DNA from: Alcaligenaceae bacterium
Lineage (GTDB): Bacteria > Pseudomonadota > Gammaproteobacteria > Burkholderiales > Burkholderiaceae_B
Direction of reading: 5' to 3'
Length of the DNA stretch: 37,575 nt
Assembly (NCBI GenBank): GCA_030452305.1
Contig: JAKDMO010000004.1
Span: 1 to 37,575 of the forward strand
In this document: positions 1 through 7,280 of the stretch, piece after piece
Position numbering within the stretch: the first letter of the stretch is position 1
Layout of the letters: each line of letters begins with the position of its first letter
Made by a program: the position numbers and the translations under genes
The notes under the pieces: generated by a model
The model's database searches: none
The model's input: only the letters and a program-made list of their open reading frames with translations
What the model was told of the DNA's origin: nothing

Positions 1-853
1 CATTGAGTGCCTGGATCAAGTCGGCGGCGTACATGGGCCCACCGCCATACACAACAGTGTGCAGACCCGATATCGCGTCCGGTGCGTTCTGCACCATGCG
101 CTTGACCATCGTGGGTGCGGCGAACAGCGACAGTCGGCCGGTCGTGCGCGCAAGGTCAAAAATTTCGGCAGCGTCGAAGCCTCGGGATACGGGCACGATA
201 TGCCGCCCACCGGCACGCACAAACGGAAGGTTGTAGAGGCCCGCACCATGTGAAATGGGGGCGGCGTACAGCCAGTAATCCTGGACCGACACACTGTCCA
301 CGTCGCACAGATAGCACATGGACATGGCGACCAGGTTCTGATGCGTGAGCATCACGCCCTTTGGCCGACCTGTCGTGCCCGAGGTATAGAACAACCAGGC
401 CAGTACATTGGGCTCGACGCGAGCGGGCGCATCGAATCCAACGGCCGCCCGAACTTCCTCGAATACAGCGGTATCGACTCCGAGTTCGCGACAACCATCT
501 GGCAGTATATCGGTCTCGAACTGCCCGCCATCGTCGGTGATCACCAGCGACGCCTCGGCATTCTCGATGATCCAGGCGGCTTCCTTGCGATGCAACTTGT
601 AATTGATGGGTGTGACCGCTGCGCCAATCCACCAGGCCGCATACAAGGCGACCAGGTACTCGACGCGATTCGGCATGAACAAGGCGATGCGATCGCCGGC
701 ACGCACGCCGTAGTCTCTGGCGAAAACGGCCGATAGCGCAGCCGCACGTGCTGCGAATTGATGATAGTTCGCACGACACTCGGCCCCCGAGTACAGGGCC
801 GGAGATTCTGGCGCCTGCAGAGCCTGTGCCTGAAGCCAGTTCGCAATATTCAT
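1..853 (-). CDS. Acyl-CoA synthetase (AMP-binding family), 3' end outside window
   Basis: The first 284 residues of an ANL-superfamily enzyme that activates a carboxylic acid with ATP to an acyl-adenylate and then an acyl-CoA. The ORF track misses it because it runs off the left edge; I read it from the reverse complement starting at ATG 853 (MNIANWLQAQ). The phosphate-binding loop YTSGTTGRPKG lies at about residues 156-166 and is intact. An N-terminal segment, MPNRVEYLVALYAAWWIGAAVTP, is typical of medium/long-chain and aryl acyl-CoA ligases. It starts 4 bp after the stop of the upstream thiolase gene, so the two almost certainly share one transcript. The acyl substrate cannot be told from the visible part, because the adenylation signature and C-terminal domain lie outside the window. 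Confidence 0.9.
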   Translation of the reverse strand, partial: MNIANWLQAQALQAPESPALYSGAECRANYHQFAARAAALSAVFARDYGVRAGDRIALFMPNRVEYLVALYAAWWIGAAVTPINYKLHRKEAAWIIENAEASLVITDDGGQFETDILPDGCRELGVDTAVFEEVRAAVGFDAPARVEPNVLAWLFYTSGTTGRPKGVMLTHQNLVAMSMCYLCDVDSVSVQDYWLYAAPISHGAGLYNLPFVRAGGRHIVPVSRGFDAAEIFDLARTTGRLSLFAAPTMVKRMVQNAPDAISGLHTVVYGGGPMYAADLIQALN

Positions 854-857
854 GACC

Positions 858-2036
858 CTACGCCCGCTTTGCTTCCAAAACCGAGGCGTAATTGGCCACT
901 GCGGCGCCGCCCATATTGAACACCAGGCCAAGCGAGGGACCATCGATCTGCATATCGCCCGCCTGCCCGGTCAACTGCCGGAACGAGATGGCATGCATGG
1001 ACACACCAGTCGCGCCGACCGGATGACCCTTGGCCTTCAGACCGCCCGACAGATTCACAGGCAGGGCCCCCCCGCGCAGTACGGTACCGTCGTCGAGCAC
1101 GCGGTGCCCCTGCCCCGCGGGAGCCAAGCCCATCGCCTCGTACAGCAGCAGTTCGGCGATGGTAAAGCAGTCGTGCACCTCGGCGAAACTCAGGTCGCCA
1201 AGCCGGATTCCGGCCTCGTCCAGCGCATTGGTAATCGCCATGCGCGGCCCTTCGAAACTGATGAAATCCCGATTGGCGATCGGCAGCAGATCACTGACGT
1301 GTGCCAGACTGCGCAAAGCGACCTCGCGTTGGAAATCGCGCGCCCGATCCGCACTGACCAGCACGATTGCGGCCGCACCGTCGGTCACCAGCGAGCAATC
1401 GGTCAGCCTCAGCGGCGGAGCAATCAGCGGGTTTTTCTCGGAAACTGTATTGCAGGCCTCAAAGTCCAGCGCACGATGCATCTGTGCCAAGGGATTGCGC
1501 ATCGCGTTCTCGTGATTCTTGGACGCGATCGCAGCCATTGCCGGCAGCGGATCCTGGTAGCGCTTGGTGTATTCCTGCGCCGCCAGCCCGAACATCTGAG
1601 GAAAGCTGAGCGCTGCCTCGTCCGCATCATTCTGATAGCCGGCCCCGGCAAGCGCCTTGGTCACATCAGCGGTCGAGCGATGCGTCATCTTTTCCGCACC
1701 AACCACCAGTACGACCTGCGCCTGCCCGGCGCGGATGGCGTTCACGCCCGCCTCAATCGCTGCTGCCCCAGAGGCGCAGGCGTTTTCGCAACGCGTGGCG
1801 GGCTTGAAGCGCAGGCCGGGCGAGGCCTGATGAATCAGCGACGAGGCAAAGCCGTCATCGACCATGCCTGAATTGAAGTGCCCCAGAAAGACCGCATCGA
1901 TGTCCTCGCCCCCGATTCCGGCCTCGACCAAGGCTTCCTGTGCAGCGGACACAATGAGGTCCTCGAATGTCAGCGCATCCAGGCGCCCGAATTTGGTATG
2001 GCCGCTGCCCACAATGGAAACTGTGTGATTGTGCAT
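858..2036 (-). CDS. Thiolase of the SCP-x / acetyl-CoA acetyltransferase-like type
   Basis: A 392-residue thiolase-superfamily protein that should cleave 3-ketoacyl-CoA, or condense acyl-CoAs, in the cytoplasm. The nucleophilic cysteine is in NACASGAAA (Cys87). The active-site His block HDCFTIAE and the C-terminal GHPVGATG block are both present, so the active site looks complete. The HDCF motif in place of the NEAF of degradative FadA-type thiolases places it in the SCP-x-like group, often found with CoA ligases for unusual acids or steroid side chains. It precedes the acyl-CoA synthetase by 4 bp and is divergent from a PAS-LuxR regulator. The exact substrate is unknown. The 339-residue ORF on the opposite strand is a shadow. 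Confidence 0.9.
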   Translation of the reverse strand: MHNHTVSIVGSGHTKFGRLDALTFEDLIVSAAQEALVEAGIGGEDIDAVFLGHFNSGMVDDGFASSLIHQASPGLRFKPATRCENACASGAAAIEAGVNAIRAGQAQVVLVVGAEKMTHRSTADVTKALAGAGYQNDADEAALSFPQMFGLAAQEYTKRYQDPLPAMAAIASKNHENAMRNPLAQMHRALDFEACNTVSEKNPLIAPPLRLTDCSLVTDGAAAIVLVSADRARDFQREVALRSLAHVSDLLPIANRDFISFEGPRMAITNALDEAGIRLGDLSFAEVHDCFTIAELLLYEAMGLAPAGQGHRVLDDGTVLRGGALPVNLSGGLKAKGHPVGATGVSMHAISFRQLTGQAGDMQIDGPSLGLVFNMGGAAVANYASVLEAKRA

Positions 2037-2089
2037 GATGTCACCCCCATAATTGAATCCTTGTTTATTTGAATTCTATGTGGGTATCA

Positions 2090-2129
2090 TACGTATTAAT
2101 ATACGTGCAACCACTTATATTAATACGTA
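2090..2129. promoter_or_regulatory. Inverted repeats between thiolase and luxR genes (probable operator)
   Basis: The 101-bp gap between the divergent thiolase and LuxR genes holds TACGTATTAATA (2090-2101) and its exact reverse complement TATTAATACGTA (2118-2129). An overlapping shorter dyad, ACGTAT-4 nt-ATACGT, lies at 2091-2106. Three ATACGT-type half-sites therefore lie on an AT-rich stretch that must also contain both promoters. Binding by the adjacent LuxR protein is an inference. Confidence 0.6.
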
Positions 2130-2137
2130 GTCAAACG

Positions 2138-2698
2138 ATGATTGATATCTCTCTGGAAGAACTTGCATTCCGCGAGTCCCCATCTCCGCAAATGATTACC
2201 GAACACCGGCGCATGCTGCGCTGCAACCGGGCGTTCGCCAATCTGTTTGGCTATCCGCTACAGGATCTGACAGGCGAGCTGGTAATGATTCTGTACCCCA
2301 GCCAGTCCGACTATTTCGAGATCGGCGAACGCTGCATGAACGCACTGAGGCACAACACCACCTACGAGGATGAACGCTTCATGCAGCATTACAGCGGTGA
2401 AATCTTCTGGGCGCACGCACGCGGCATCACCCTGACCCCGCAGGATCCCTTTTCCCTTATGGTCTGGAATTTCGAGCGTATCCACCACCGCCCGAGCAAA
2501 ACTGCGTCACTGACCCGCCGCGAACAGGAAATTGCCGGGTTCATCGTCAACGGCCTGACCTGCAAGGAAACCGCCGCCCGGCTGGGGATCTCGCACCGCA
2601 CGGTCGAGGTTCACCGTGGACGGCTGATGCGCAAGCTCGAGGCCAAAAATACTGCGGAACTGGTGTCCAAAATCATTCTGGTGACAAACGAGCACTGA
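2138..2698 (+). CDS. PAS-domain LuxR-family transcriptional regulator
   Basis: A 186-residue regulator when started at ATG 2138 (MIDISLEELAF). The longer ORF-track start runs through the operator palindromes and its first 23 residues look non-coding. Residues about 15-120 form a PAS fold (ITEHRRMLRCNRAFANLFGYPLQDLTGE), which could bind a small ligand or cofactor. The C-terminus is a LuxR/GerE helix-turn-helix (LTRREQEIAGFIVNGLTCKETAARLGISHRTVEVHRGRLMRKL). No receiver domain is present, so it is not a phosphorylated response regulator. Its position, divergent from the thiolase/acyl-CoA synthetase pair, suggests that it controls them, perhaps sensing an acid or acyl-CoA. That role is inferred from position only. 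Confidence 0.85.
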   Translation: MIDISLEELAFRESPSPQMITEHRRMLRCNRAFANLFGYPLQDLTGELVMILYPSQSDYFEIGERCMNALRHNTTYEDERFMQHYSGEIFWAHARGITLTPQDPFSLMVWNFERIHHRPSKTASLTRREQEIAGFIVNGLTCKETAARLGISHRTVEVHRGRLMRKLEAKNTAELVSKIILVTNEH

Positions 2699-2712
2699 GG
2701 GGGTTTGGCCAC

Positions 2713-3255
2713 TCAGCCCCCATCCGACCCGCCCGGATACACGACCCGGCCATCAGGCTGAACGACCGCGCCTGCGGTCAGGCTGGCGGGATCGATATGG
2801 CCTGAACCCATGATGTGAAAAACGGCCTCGCCGCGCGCCAACAGATAGTCGGCGACGATGCGCCGGTGACACCGCCACCATACGGCCTCTGAGCACATGA
2901 CGGCGCAGCGCACTGCGCGGCCGCGTTCGATCAGGTGACCGAGGCCCTCGTGAAATGGGGCCATCAGGGCATAATCCGCGTAATGATGAAAGCTGTCGTT
3001 TTCCCAGAAACCATTGACCTCGGGCGCAATCGTTTTCGACTTCCCCCTAAGGCCGCCCAGGGCGGCAAGGTGCTCGTACGTGATATGGAACGGGGCCAGG
3101 GAATCAGGCAATACATCGCGATTGAACTGCGGGTTGGTCCGCGAACGCGGCACCGTCCTGATATCCAACAGGCATTCGACCTCGGCTTCCTTCAGCAGGC
3201 CTGCAAAGGTGTCAATGTCGCGGGTGGAGTGGCCGATGGTAAAGAACGGAAGCAT
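2713..3255 (-). CDS. DUF488 family protein
   Basis: A DUF488-family protein of 180 residues when started at ATG 3255 (MLPFFTIGHSTRD), which matches the usual family N-terminus. The ORF is open upstream to 3333, but those 26 residues are unlike the family. Visible family blocks are TIGHSTRDIDTFAGLL, LLDIRTVPRSRTNPQF, LGGLRGK and CSEAVWWRCHRRIVADYL. The last block, with its Cys and His residues, is the best conserved part of the family. The function is not established. It is convergent with luxR, with 14 bp between stops. Confidence 0.8.
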   Translation of the reverse strand: MLPFFTIGHSTRDIDTFAGLLKEAEVECLLDIRTVPRSRTNPQFNRDVLPDSLAPFHITYEHLAALGGLRGKSKTIAPEVNGFWENDSFHHYADYALMAPFHEGLGHLIERGRAVRCAVMCSEAVWWRCHRRIVADYLLARGEAVFHIMGSGHIDPASLTAGAVVQPDGRVVYPGGSDGG

Positions 3256-3569
3256 TTTGCGTGACCGGTTGAATACTACACATTCAATATACCCCCGACG
3301 GATGTCTAAAACATACTGAGGTGACGAGAGCACTCATCAACGCCTTCTGATAACGCTTTGCATCAAACGGATGCGGCTTGATTGTTTCTATAACAGGAAT
3401 TGCAAATACATTTTTTTGCTATTTATTTTATTCATCGGAACCCTTAAAGTTCTTGTCAAACGGGCCAGGAGCATACAGGGCGCTGAACGTCACCGGGGCA
3501 CATCCTCTCAGTGACAGACGTCCAGCTCAAATCGCCCCCCTTATATCAAAGCGACAGGAGATCGATCAG
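3256..3569. other. Intergenic region upstream of cytochrome b561
   Basis: This 314-bp gap is AT-rich around 3400-3440 and must carry the promoter of the b561/yceI pair. A GGAACC hexamer near 3437 followed by TTGTCAAA resembles an ECF sigma promoter, but the match is too loose to call. The ribosome-binding site ACAGGAG (about 3554-3560) sits 9 nt before ATG 3570. I see no gene or repeat here. Confidence 0.4.
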
Positions 3570-4208
3570 ATGTTTTCCACCATTTTCGTGCTTAATAAAA
3601 CAAGACCAAGAAACACCATTCCGTTTCAACCAAGCACCCAAATATCGACACAGCAAGGGACGAAGCAGTCGAGTCAGCGCTACACCCGTACGGCTGTATT
3701 TCTGCACTGGCTGGTTGGACTCGGCCTGATCGGCACGTTTGCGCTGGGTTTCTACATGGAAGGCCTGCCTCTGTCGCCCAATAAGCTGAAGTTCTACGCC
3801 TGGCATAAATGGGCGGGGATGAGCCTGCTGGTGCTGGCTGTGGTACGCCTGGCCTGGCGCATGAGCCACCCTGCCCCCGACCTGCCTTCCACCATGAGCC
3901 CCATGGCACGCCTTACGGCCCATGCCGGGCACTGGGTGCTCTATATATTGATGCTCGCCATACCGGTAAGCGGCTGGCTGATGAGTTCTGCGCAAGGGTT
4001 TTCGGTGGTCTGGTTCGGTGTGCTGCCGCTGCCTGACCTGGTGCCCAAGAACGCAGATCTGGGCGCGCTGCTGAAAGACGCCCACGTCATATTGAACTAC
4101 ACGCTGCTGGCGGTCGTCGTCGGGCATGTGGGCGCCGCTTTGCAGCATCACTTTATCAAGAAAGATTCAGTGATGGCCCGCATGCTGCCTTTTGCGAACC
4201 GGGCGTAA
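3570..4208 (+). CDS. Cytochrome b561 (YceJ/CybB-like)
   Basis: A 212-residue di-haem membrane cytochrome b561 of the bacterial YceJ/CybB group, which moves electrons between the quinone pool and periplasmic or other acceptors. Start ATG 3570 follows a good Shine-Dalgarno; the longer track ORF includes an unrelated leader. After an unusual polar stretch of about 40 residues come four hydrophobic segments: HWLVGLGLIGTFALGFYM, WAGMSLLVLAVVRLAW, HWVLYILMLAIPVSGWLM and HVILNYTLLAVVVGHVGAAL. Haem-ligand histidines are in TAVFLHW, AWHKW, AHAGHW and the last helix. The following gene is yceI, as in the E. coli yceJ-yceI pair, so the two are probably cotranscribed. Confidence 0.88.
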   Translation: MFSTIFVLNKTRPRNTIPFQPSTQISTQQGTKQSSQRYTRTAVFLHWLVGLGLIGTFALGFYMEGLPLSPNKLKFYAWHKWAGMSLLVLAVVRLAWRMSHPAPDLPSTMSPMARLTAHAGHWVLYILMLAIPVSGWLMSSAQGFSVVWFGVLPLPDLVPKNADLGALLKDAHVILNYTLLAVVVGHVGAALQHHFIKKDSVMARMLPFANRA

Positions 4209-4250
4209 ACGCTCAACCCAAACACACTATCAACATCAAAGGACATCCCC

Positions 4251-4823
4251 ATGAATATCTCTTTTCTGCGCCCGTTCGCACTGGCCGCCACCCTGAGCCT
4301 GGGCATCCTGGGCACTGTCGGTGCTACTCAATACACCACATTTGATCAGGAAGCCAGCAGCGTGAGCTTCGGTTATAGCCAGATGAACGTAAAGATGGAC
4401 GGCGGTTTTACCGAGTTGAAGGCGACCGAGCTCAGTTTCGACCCCCAGAACCCAGAGACTGCCAAGGTCGCTATTGAGGTCTCCTTGGCGGGCATTGATG
4501 CGGGCTACGCAGAGGCGAACGCTGAGCTCGCCAAGGATGAATGGCTGGCTGCGGCCGCACACCCCTTGGCCACCTTCCAGTCAAACAAGGTCGAAGCATT
4601 GGCCGATGGCAGTTTTCAGGTGACCGGCGACCTATCCATAAAGGGCAATACGAAACCCGTGACCGTGCCTTTCAGCTTTACTGAGGACGGCGCTGCCGGC
4701 GTGTTTGATGGCAGCTTCACATTCCAGCGCGGTGACTTCAGCGTCGGGGAAGGCCAATGGAAGGATTTCAGCATCGTCGCAAACGACATCGTGGTCACGT
4801 TCCACATCGTCGCCAAGCCCTGA
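4251..4823 (+). CDS. yceI: YceI-family periplasmic protein
   Basis: A 190-residue protein with a Sec signal peptide (about residues 1-25, cleaved near VGATQ), followed by a YceI-like lipocalin-type barrel. This fold binds isoprenoid or quinone-like lipids in characterised homologues. Typical blocks are YTTFDQEASSVSFGYSQMNVKMDGGF, KVAIEVSLAGIDAGY, HPLATFQSNKVEALADGSFQVTGDLSIKG and VTVPFSF. The gene lies 42 bp after cytochrome b561 in the same direction, with RBS AAAGGA. A shared role in quinone or redox maintenance is likely, but the sequence does not show the ligand. Confidence 0.92.
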   Translation: MNISFLRPFALAATLSLGILGTVGATQYTTFDQEASSVSFGYSQMNVKMDGGFTELKATELSFDPQNPETAKVAIEVSLAGIDAGYAEANAELAKDEWLAAAAHPLATFQSNKVEALADGSFQVTGDLSIKGNTKPVTVPFSFTEDGAAGVFDGSFTFQRGDFSVGEGQWKDFSIVANDIVVTFHIVAKP

Positions 4824-4867
4824 TGCTGTAAGCGAAGCGCGACGCACTGGCGGAATCGGAAACGGCC

Positions 4868-4898
4868 TTGACCTTCCAACCGTGACAAGCCTCAGAAT
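4868..4898 (+). promoter_or_regulatory. MerR/CueR-type promoter upstream of the copper chaperone
   Basis: TTGACC (4868-4873) and CAGAAT (4893-4898) are separated by 19 bp, the over-long spacer typical of promoters activated by MerR-family metal sensors. The spacer contains CTTCC and ACAAG elements that form an imperfect CTT...AAG dyad, as in CueR boxes. It lies 28 bp upstream of the start codon of the HMA protein. No cueR-like gene is in the window, so the regulator would act from elsewhere. Confidence 0.5.
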
Positions 4899-4926
4899 GT
4901 CCTTAGGCTAATCAACGGAGATTCTC

Positions 4927-5121
4927 ATGCAATTTCATATCGAAAATATGACCTGTGGGGGTTGCGCGCGCGGCGTCACCAAGGCCATCCAATCAGTCGA
5001 CCCTACCGCCCAGGTCGTTACCGACCCCCCCAAGCGCAGCGTACAAGTCACCTCGTCAGCCACTCGAGCGCAGCTTGAGGCGGCCTTGCGTGAAGCAGAC
5101 TTCCCACCTCTCGCAGCGTGA
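4927..5121 (+). CDS. copZ: Small HMA-domain copper chaperone (CopZ-like)
   Basis: A 64-residue single heavy-metal-associated domain with the metal-binding motif MTCGGC at residues 8-13, fold beta-alpha-beta-beta-alpha-beta. Such proteins bind Cu(I) through the two cysteines and deliver it to P1B-type ATPases or copper sensors in the cytoplasm. The start follows the Shine-Dalgarno ACGGAG. It is preceded by a CueR-like promoter, which supports copper as the metal. It lies some 8 kb from the copper ATPase of the island and is not part of the same operon. The name copZ is by family resemblance. Confidence 0.88.
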   Translation: MQFHIENMTCGGCARGVTKAIQSVDPTAQVVTDPPKRSVQVTSSATRAQLEAALREADFPPLAA

Positions 5122-5180
5122 TACCCGATCTGATCAAGGTATGCGTGTTGGATGCTTTATGTAGCTGAACCGAGGCGTCT

Positions 5181-5594
5181 TCACGTTGCCGTCCCCTCGA
5201 ACGGATTGAGCACCTCGACGTCAAAGTGAACGAAATCGCCGGTATTCTGTGTCACTACAATTAATTGGTGCTGCTGCGCAGTGGCGGCTATCATCGCATC
5301 CTCATAGAGTGTGTCGGAGCGCCGATGCATCAGCCGTGCCCAACGTCTGAACGTGTCTGCATCCATGGAAAGCACATTGTAAGAGGCAGCCATCAGATCG
5401 GCCCAGTGCGCTATCTCGTCAGCCTTATCTGGATCCTGATCGCGCGTCAGTTCAATACCGGCCTCGATTTCACCTAAGGTTACTGCCGATAAATACAGAT
5501 CGCCGTCGGCGACCGATCGGAGCCAAGCGACGACAGCACCATGCGGACGCGGCCGGCGCAATTCGGAAATAACGTTGGTGTCCAGCAGGTACAT
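5181..5594 (-). CDS. PIN-domain toxin (VapC-like)
   Basis: A PIN-domain ribonuclease of 137 residues from ATG 5594; a GTG three codons upstream (5603) directly abuts the antitoxin stop and may be the true, translationally coupled start. The first conserved Asp is in MYLLDTNVISEL, followed by the glutamate in TLGEIEAGIE and the late aspartates in LYEDAMIAATAQQH and VVTQNTGDF, so the acidic Mg2+ site looks complete. The family cuts tRNA or other RNA and is held inactive by its partner antitoxin. It is the second gene of a two-gene operon behind the antitoxin. The VapC assignment is by fold; the RNA target is unknown. Confidence 0.9.
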   Translation of the reverse strand: MYLLDTNVISELRRPRPHGAVVAWLRSVADGDLYLSAVTLGEIEAGIELTRDQDPDKADEIAHWADLMAASYNVLSMDADTFRRWARLMHRRSDTLYEDAMIAATAQQHQLIVVTQNTGDFVHFDVEVLNPFEGTAT

Positions 5595-5603
5595 GCTGCC
5601 CAC

Positions 5604-5861
5604 TCAACGAATTGGCACAATGCGCCGACGGCGCGCTGCTCCGCGCAGTGGCACCAGGCAATCAGTACGCGCCTCATCGGAAAGCAGAAGTTCCTTCAAT
5701 GACGGCTTGGCTGCGGCATGCATCCGTCGCCACTCGTTGGCAGGAACAAGTACGGCTGCCTCGACACCGCGTTTGGTTACCATCTGCGGCCCATCCGATA
5801 GGCATGTCTCGAGAAATTCACTAAAACGCGCTTTTGCGTCATGTACAGGCCAGTTTTTCAT
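5604..5861 (-). CDS. Phd/YefM-type antitoxin
   Basis: An 85-residue antitoxin. The N-terminal half matches the Phd/YefM DNA-binding fold (WPVHDAKARFSEFLETCLSDGPQMVTKRGVEAAVLVPANEW). The C-terminal tail (about residues 50-85) is the part expected to wrap the PIN toxin; it ends in an unusually basic run, RGAARRRRIVPIR. The pairing is Phd-type antitoxin with PIN toxin, which is common. Its stop TGA is immediately followed by the toxin's possible GTG start, so translation is probably coupled. The gene is preceded by a two-palindrome operator that fits autoregulation. Confidence 0.88.
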   Translation of the reverse strand: MKNWPVHDAKARFSEFLETCLSDGPQMVTKRGVEAAVLVPANEWRRMHAAAKPSLKELLLSDEARTDCLVPLRGAARRRRIVPIR

Positions 5862-5876
5862 ACACGCCTCTTTTAA

Positions 5877-5896
5877 GACTAGTCATTTGACTAGTC
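5877..5896. promoter_or_regulatory. Tandem palindromic operator of the toxin-antitoxin operon
   Basis: Two copies of the perfect 8-bp palindrome GACTAGTC (5877-5884 and 5889-5896) are separated by ATTT, so their centres are 12 bp apart. They lie 16 bp upstream of the antitoxin ATG. Such a pair matches the sites bound by two Phd/YefM dimers in conditional cooperativity. Binding is inferred. Confidence 0.7.
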
Positions 5897-6070
5897 TAAC
5901 GCCTGATAGCTCCCTTCGCAATTCAGTTAAGAGATCAATATGGCCGGCTGGTGGGCCGGAACAGAATCCCATTGATGTCCACATCGGCAGTGGATGAACG
6001 ACTCTACGCTTCCATCATTTAAGTACGATTCCGGCTATTGATAAATAGCGCGTTGACGCTCAGCAGCGGG
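5897..6070. other. Intergenic stretch between TA operon and MFS gene
   Basis: This 174-bp gap has no convincing ORF. It contains a short GC-rich repeat (GGCCGGC...GGGCCGG, about 5942-5960). The minus strand reads a short open tail that could be a decayed gene end, but I do not recognise it. Confidence 0.3.
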
Positions 6071-7252
6071 TCAATCAGCACGCGCTGTCATGACCGTCAG
6101 GACAGCGGAGATCGCCAGCAATGCACTGCTCACGATGAAGGTATTTTGATAGCCGCTGCGGTCGAATAGCAAGCCGCCCATGGTGGAGCCCAAAGCAATA
6201 GACATCTGGACCACGGCAACAAACAGGCCGCCACCCGCCTCGGCATCCTTGGGAAATACCTTCGCAATCCAGGCCCACCAGCCCACGGGCGCCGCCGTGC
6301 CGGTCAGCCCCCACAGCCCAAACAGCACGACGACGGTAACCGTCCAATCGCCAAAGACAATCAAAGCCAGCGCAATCACGGCCATCAATAGCGGAATGGC
6401 AATCAGCGTTTCAAAAAAACGCCGCTGCAGGACTCTGCCGATGAACACAGTCCCGATGAAACCCGCCACGCCGATCACGAGCAAAATGAACGAAATCATG
6501 GTGCCATGCACGCCCGTTACCATCTCCAGAAAGGGACGTACATAAGTGAACAGTGAAAACTGTCCCATGAAAAGCAGGCTGCCGGCCAACATGCCCACCG
6601 CCACCCCGGGACGCTTGAATAGCGTGAACACCTTGAGCACATTGCCCAGGCCGGGCGCGCGCGCTGCGGCCGGCATGGAAGGCAGTGTGATCCATTGCCA
6701 GGCCAGCGTAATCACCGCCACAGGGATAAGGCAAAGGAAAGCGCCTCGCCAGCCAATGACGGTACCAAGATACGCGCCCAGGGGCGCAGCCACTACCGTG
6801 GCCAGCGCATTGCCACCATTGACAATCGCCAAGGCGCGGGGAACTTGGGGCGCCGGCACGAGTCGGATAGCCGTGGCCGCCGACATAGACCAAAACCCAC
6901 CTACCACCACGCCGATCAGCGCTCGGCCCAGCATATAGGTCGCGTAGTTCGGCGCCAGTGCCACGATGGCACCGGATACACCCATCGCTCCTGTCAGCCC
7001 CAGCAAAAGCGTTTTGCGATTCATACCGCCGGCCAACACCGAGATAAGCAGGCTGGTGAACACGGCAAATGCGCCGGAGATGGCAATACCTTGACCCGCC
7101 ATGCCTTCGGTGACCTGAAGGTCGCTCGCGATAGGCGTAAGCAGGCTGACTGGCAGAAATTCCGATGCGATCAGCGCGAACGCGCAGACCGACATGGCAA
7201 AGATGCTGCTCCAGGCGGCGGGTTGTTCCTCCTGGACGTGGGTGTCAATCAT
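6071..7252 (-). CDS. MFS transporter, drug/nucleoside exporter (DHA1) type
   Basis: A 393-residue major facilitator of the 12-helix DHA1 group, resembling AraJ/NepI/PbuE-type exporters. Start ATG 7252 (MIDTHVQEEQ) is preferred over the in-frame TTG at 7261. The first helix, SIFAMSVCAFALIASEFLPVSLLTPIASDL, has the FxxxxSEFLPVSLL signature of this group. RALIGVVVGGFWSMSAA matches the helix 4-5 region, and GYQNTFIVSSALLAISAVLTVM is the last helix. Typical substrates are small hydrophobic drugs, sugars or purine nucleosides, but none can be assigned here. The gene starts 28 bp after a Tat-exported hydrolase gene and is likely cotranscribed with it. Confidence 0.88.
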   Translation of the reverse strand: MIDTHVQEEQPAAWSSIFAMSVCAFALIASEFLPVSLLTPIASDLQVTEGMAGQGIAISGAFAVFTSLLISVLAGGMNRKTLLLGLTGAMGVSGAIVALAPNYATYMLGRALIGVVVGGFWSMSAATAIRLVPAPQVPRALAIVNGGNALATVVAAPLGAYLGTVIGWRGAFLCLIPVAVITLAWQWITLPSMPAAARAPGLGNVLKVFTLFKRPGVAVGMLAGSLLFMGQFSLFTYVRPFLEMVTGVHGTMISFILLVIGVAGFIGTVFIGRVLQRRFFETLIAIPLLMAVIALALIVFGDWTVTVVVLFGLWGLTGTAAPVGWWAWIAKVFPKDAEAGGGLFVAVVQMSIALGSTMGGLLFDRSGYQNTFIVSSALLAISAVLTVMTARAD

Positions 7253-7280
7253 GGGGATCAAGAACGATAACCGTGCAGGC

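Noticed and set aside
852-1871. 339-codon ORF antisense to the thiolase gene
   Set aside because: Shadow of a complete thiolase; no domain.
2694-2725. GGGGG...CCCCC terminator between luxR and DUF488 genes
   Set aside because: The arms do not extend beyond five pairs in register and no T-run follows.
3430-3465. ECF-sigma-like promoter before cytochrome b561
   Set aside because: GGAACC is present but the -10 match and spacing are too loose.
4841-4855. GACGCACTGGCGGAA also found at 28782-28796
   Set aside because: One 15-bp match between two places in 37 kb can occur by chance, and the surroundings are unrelated.
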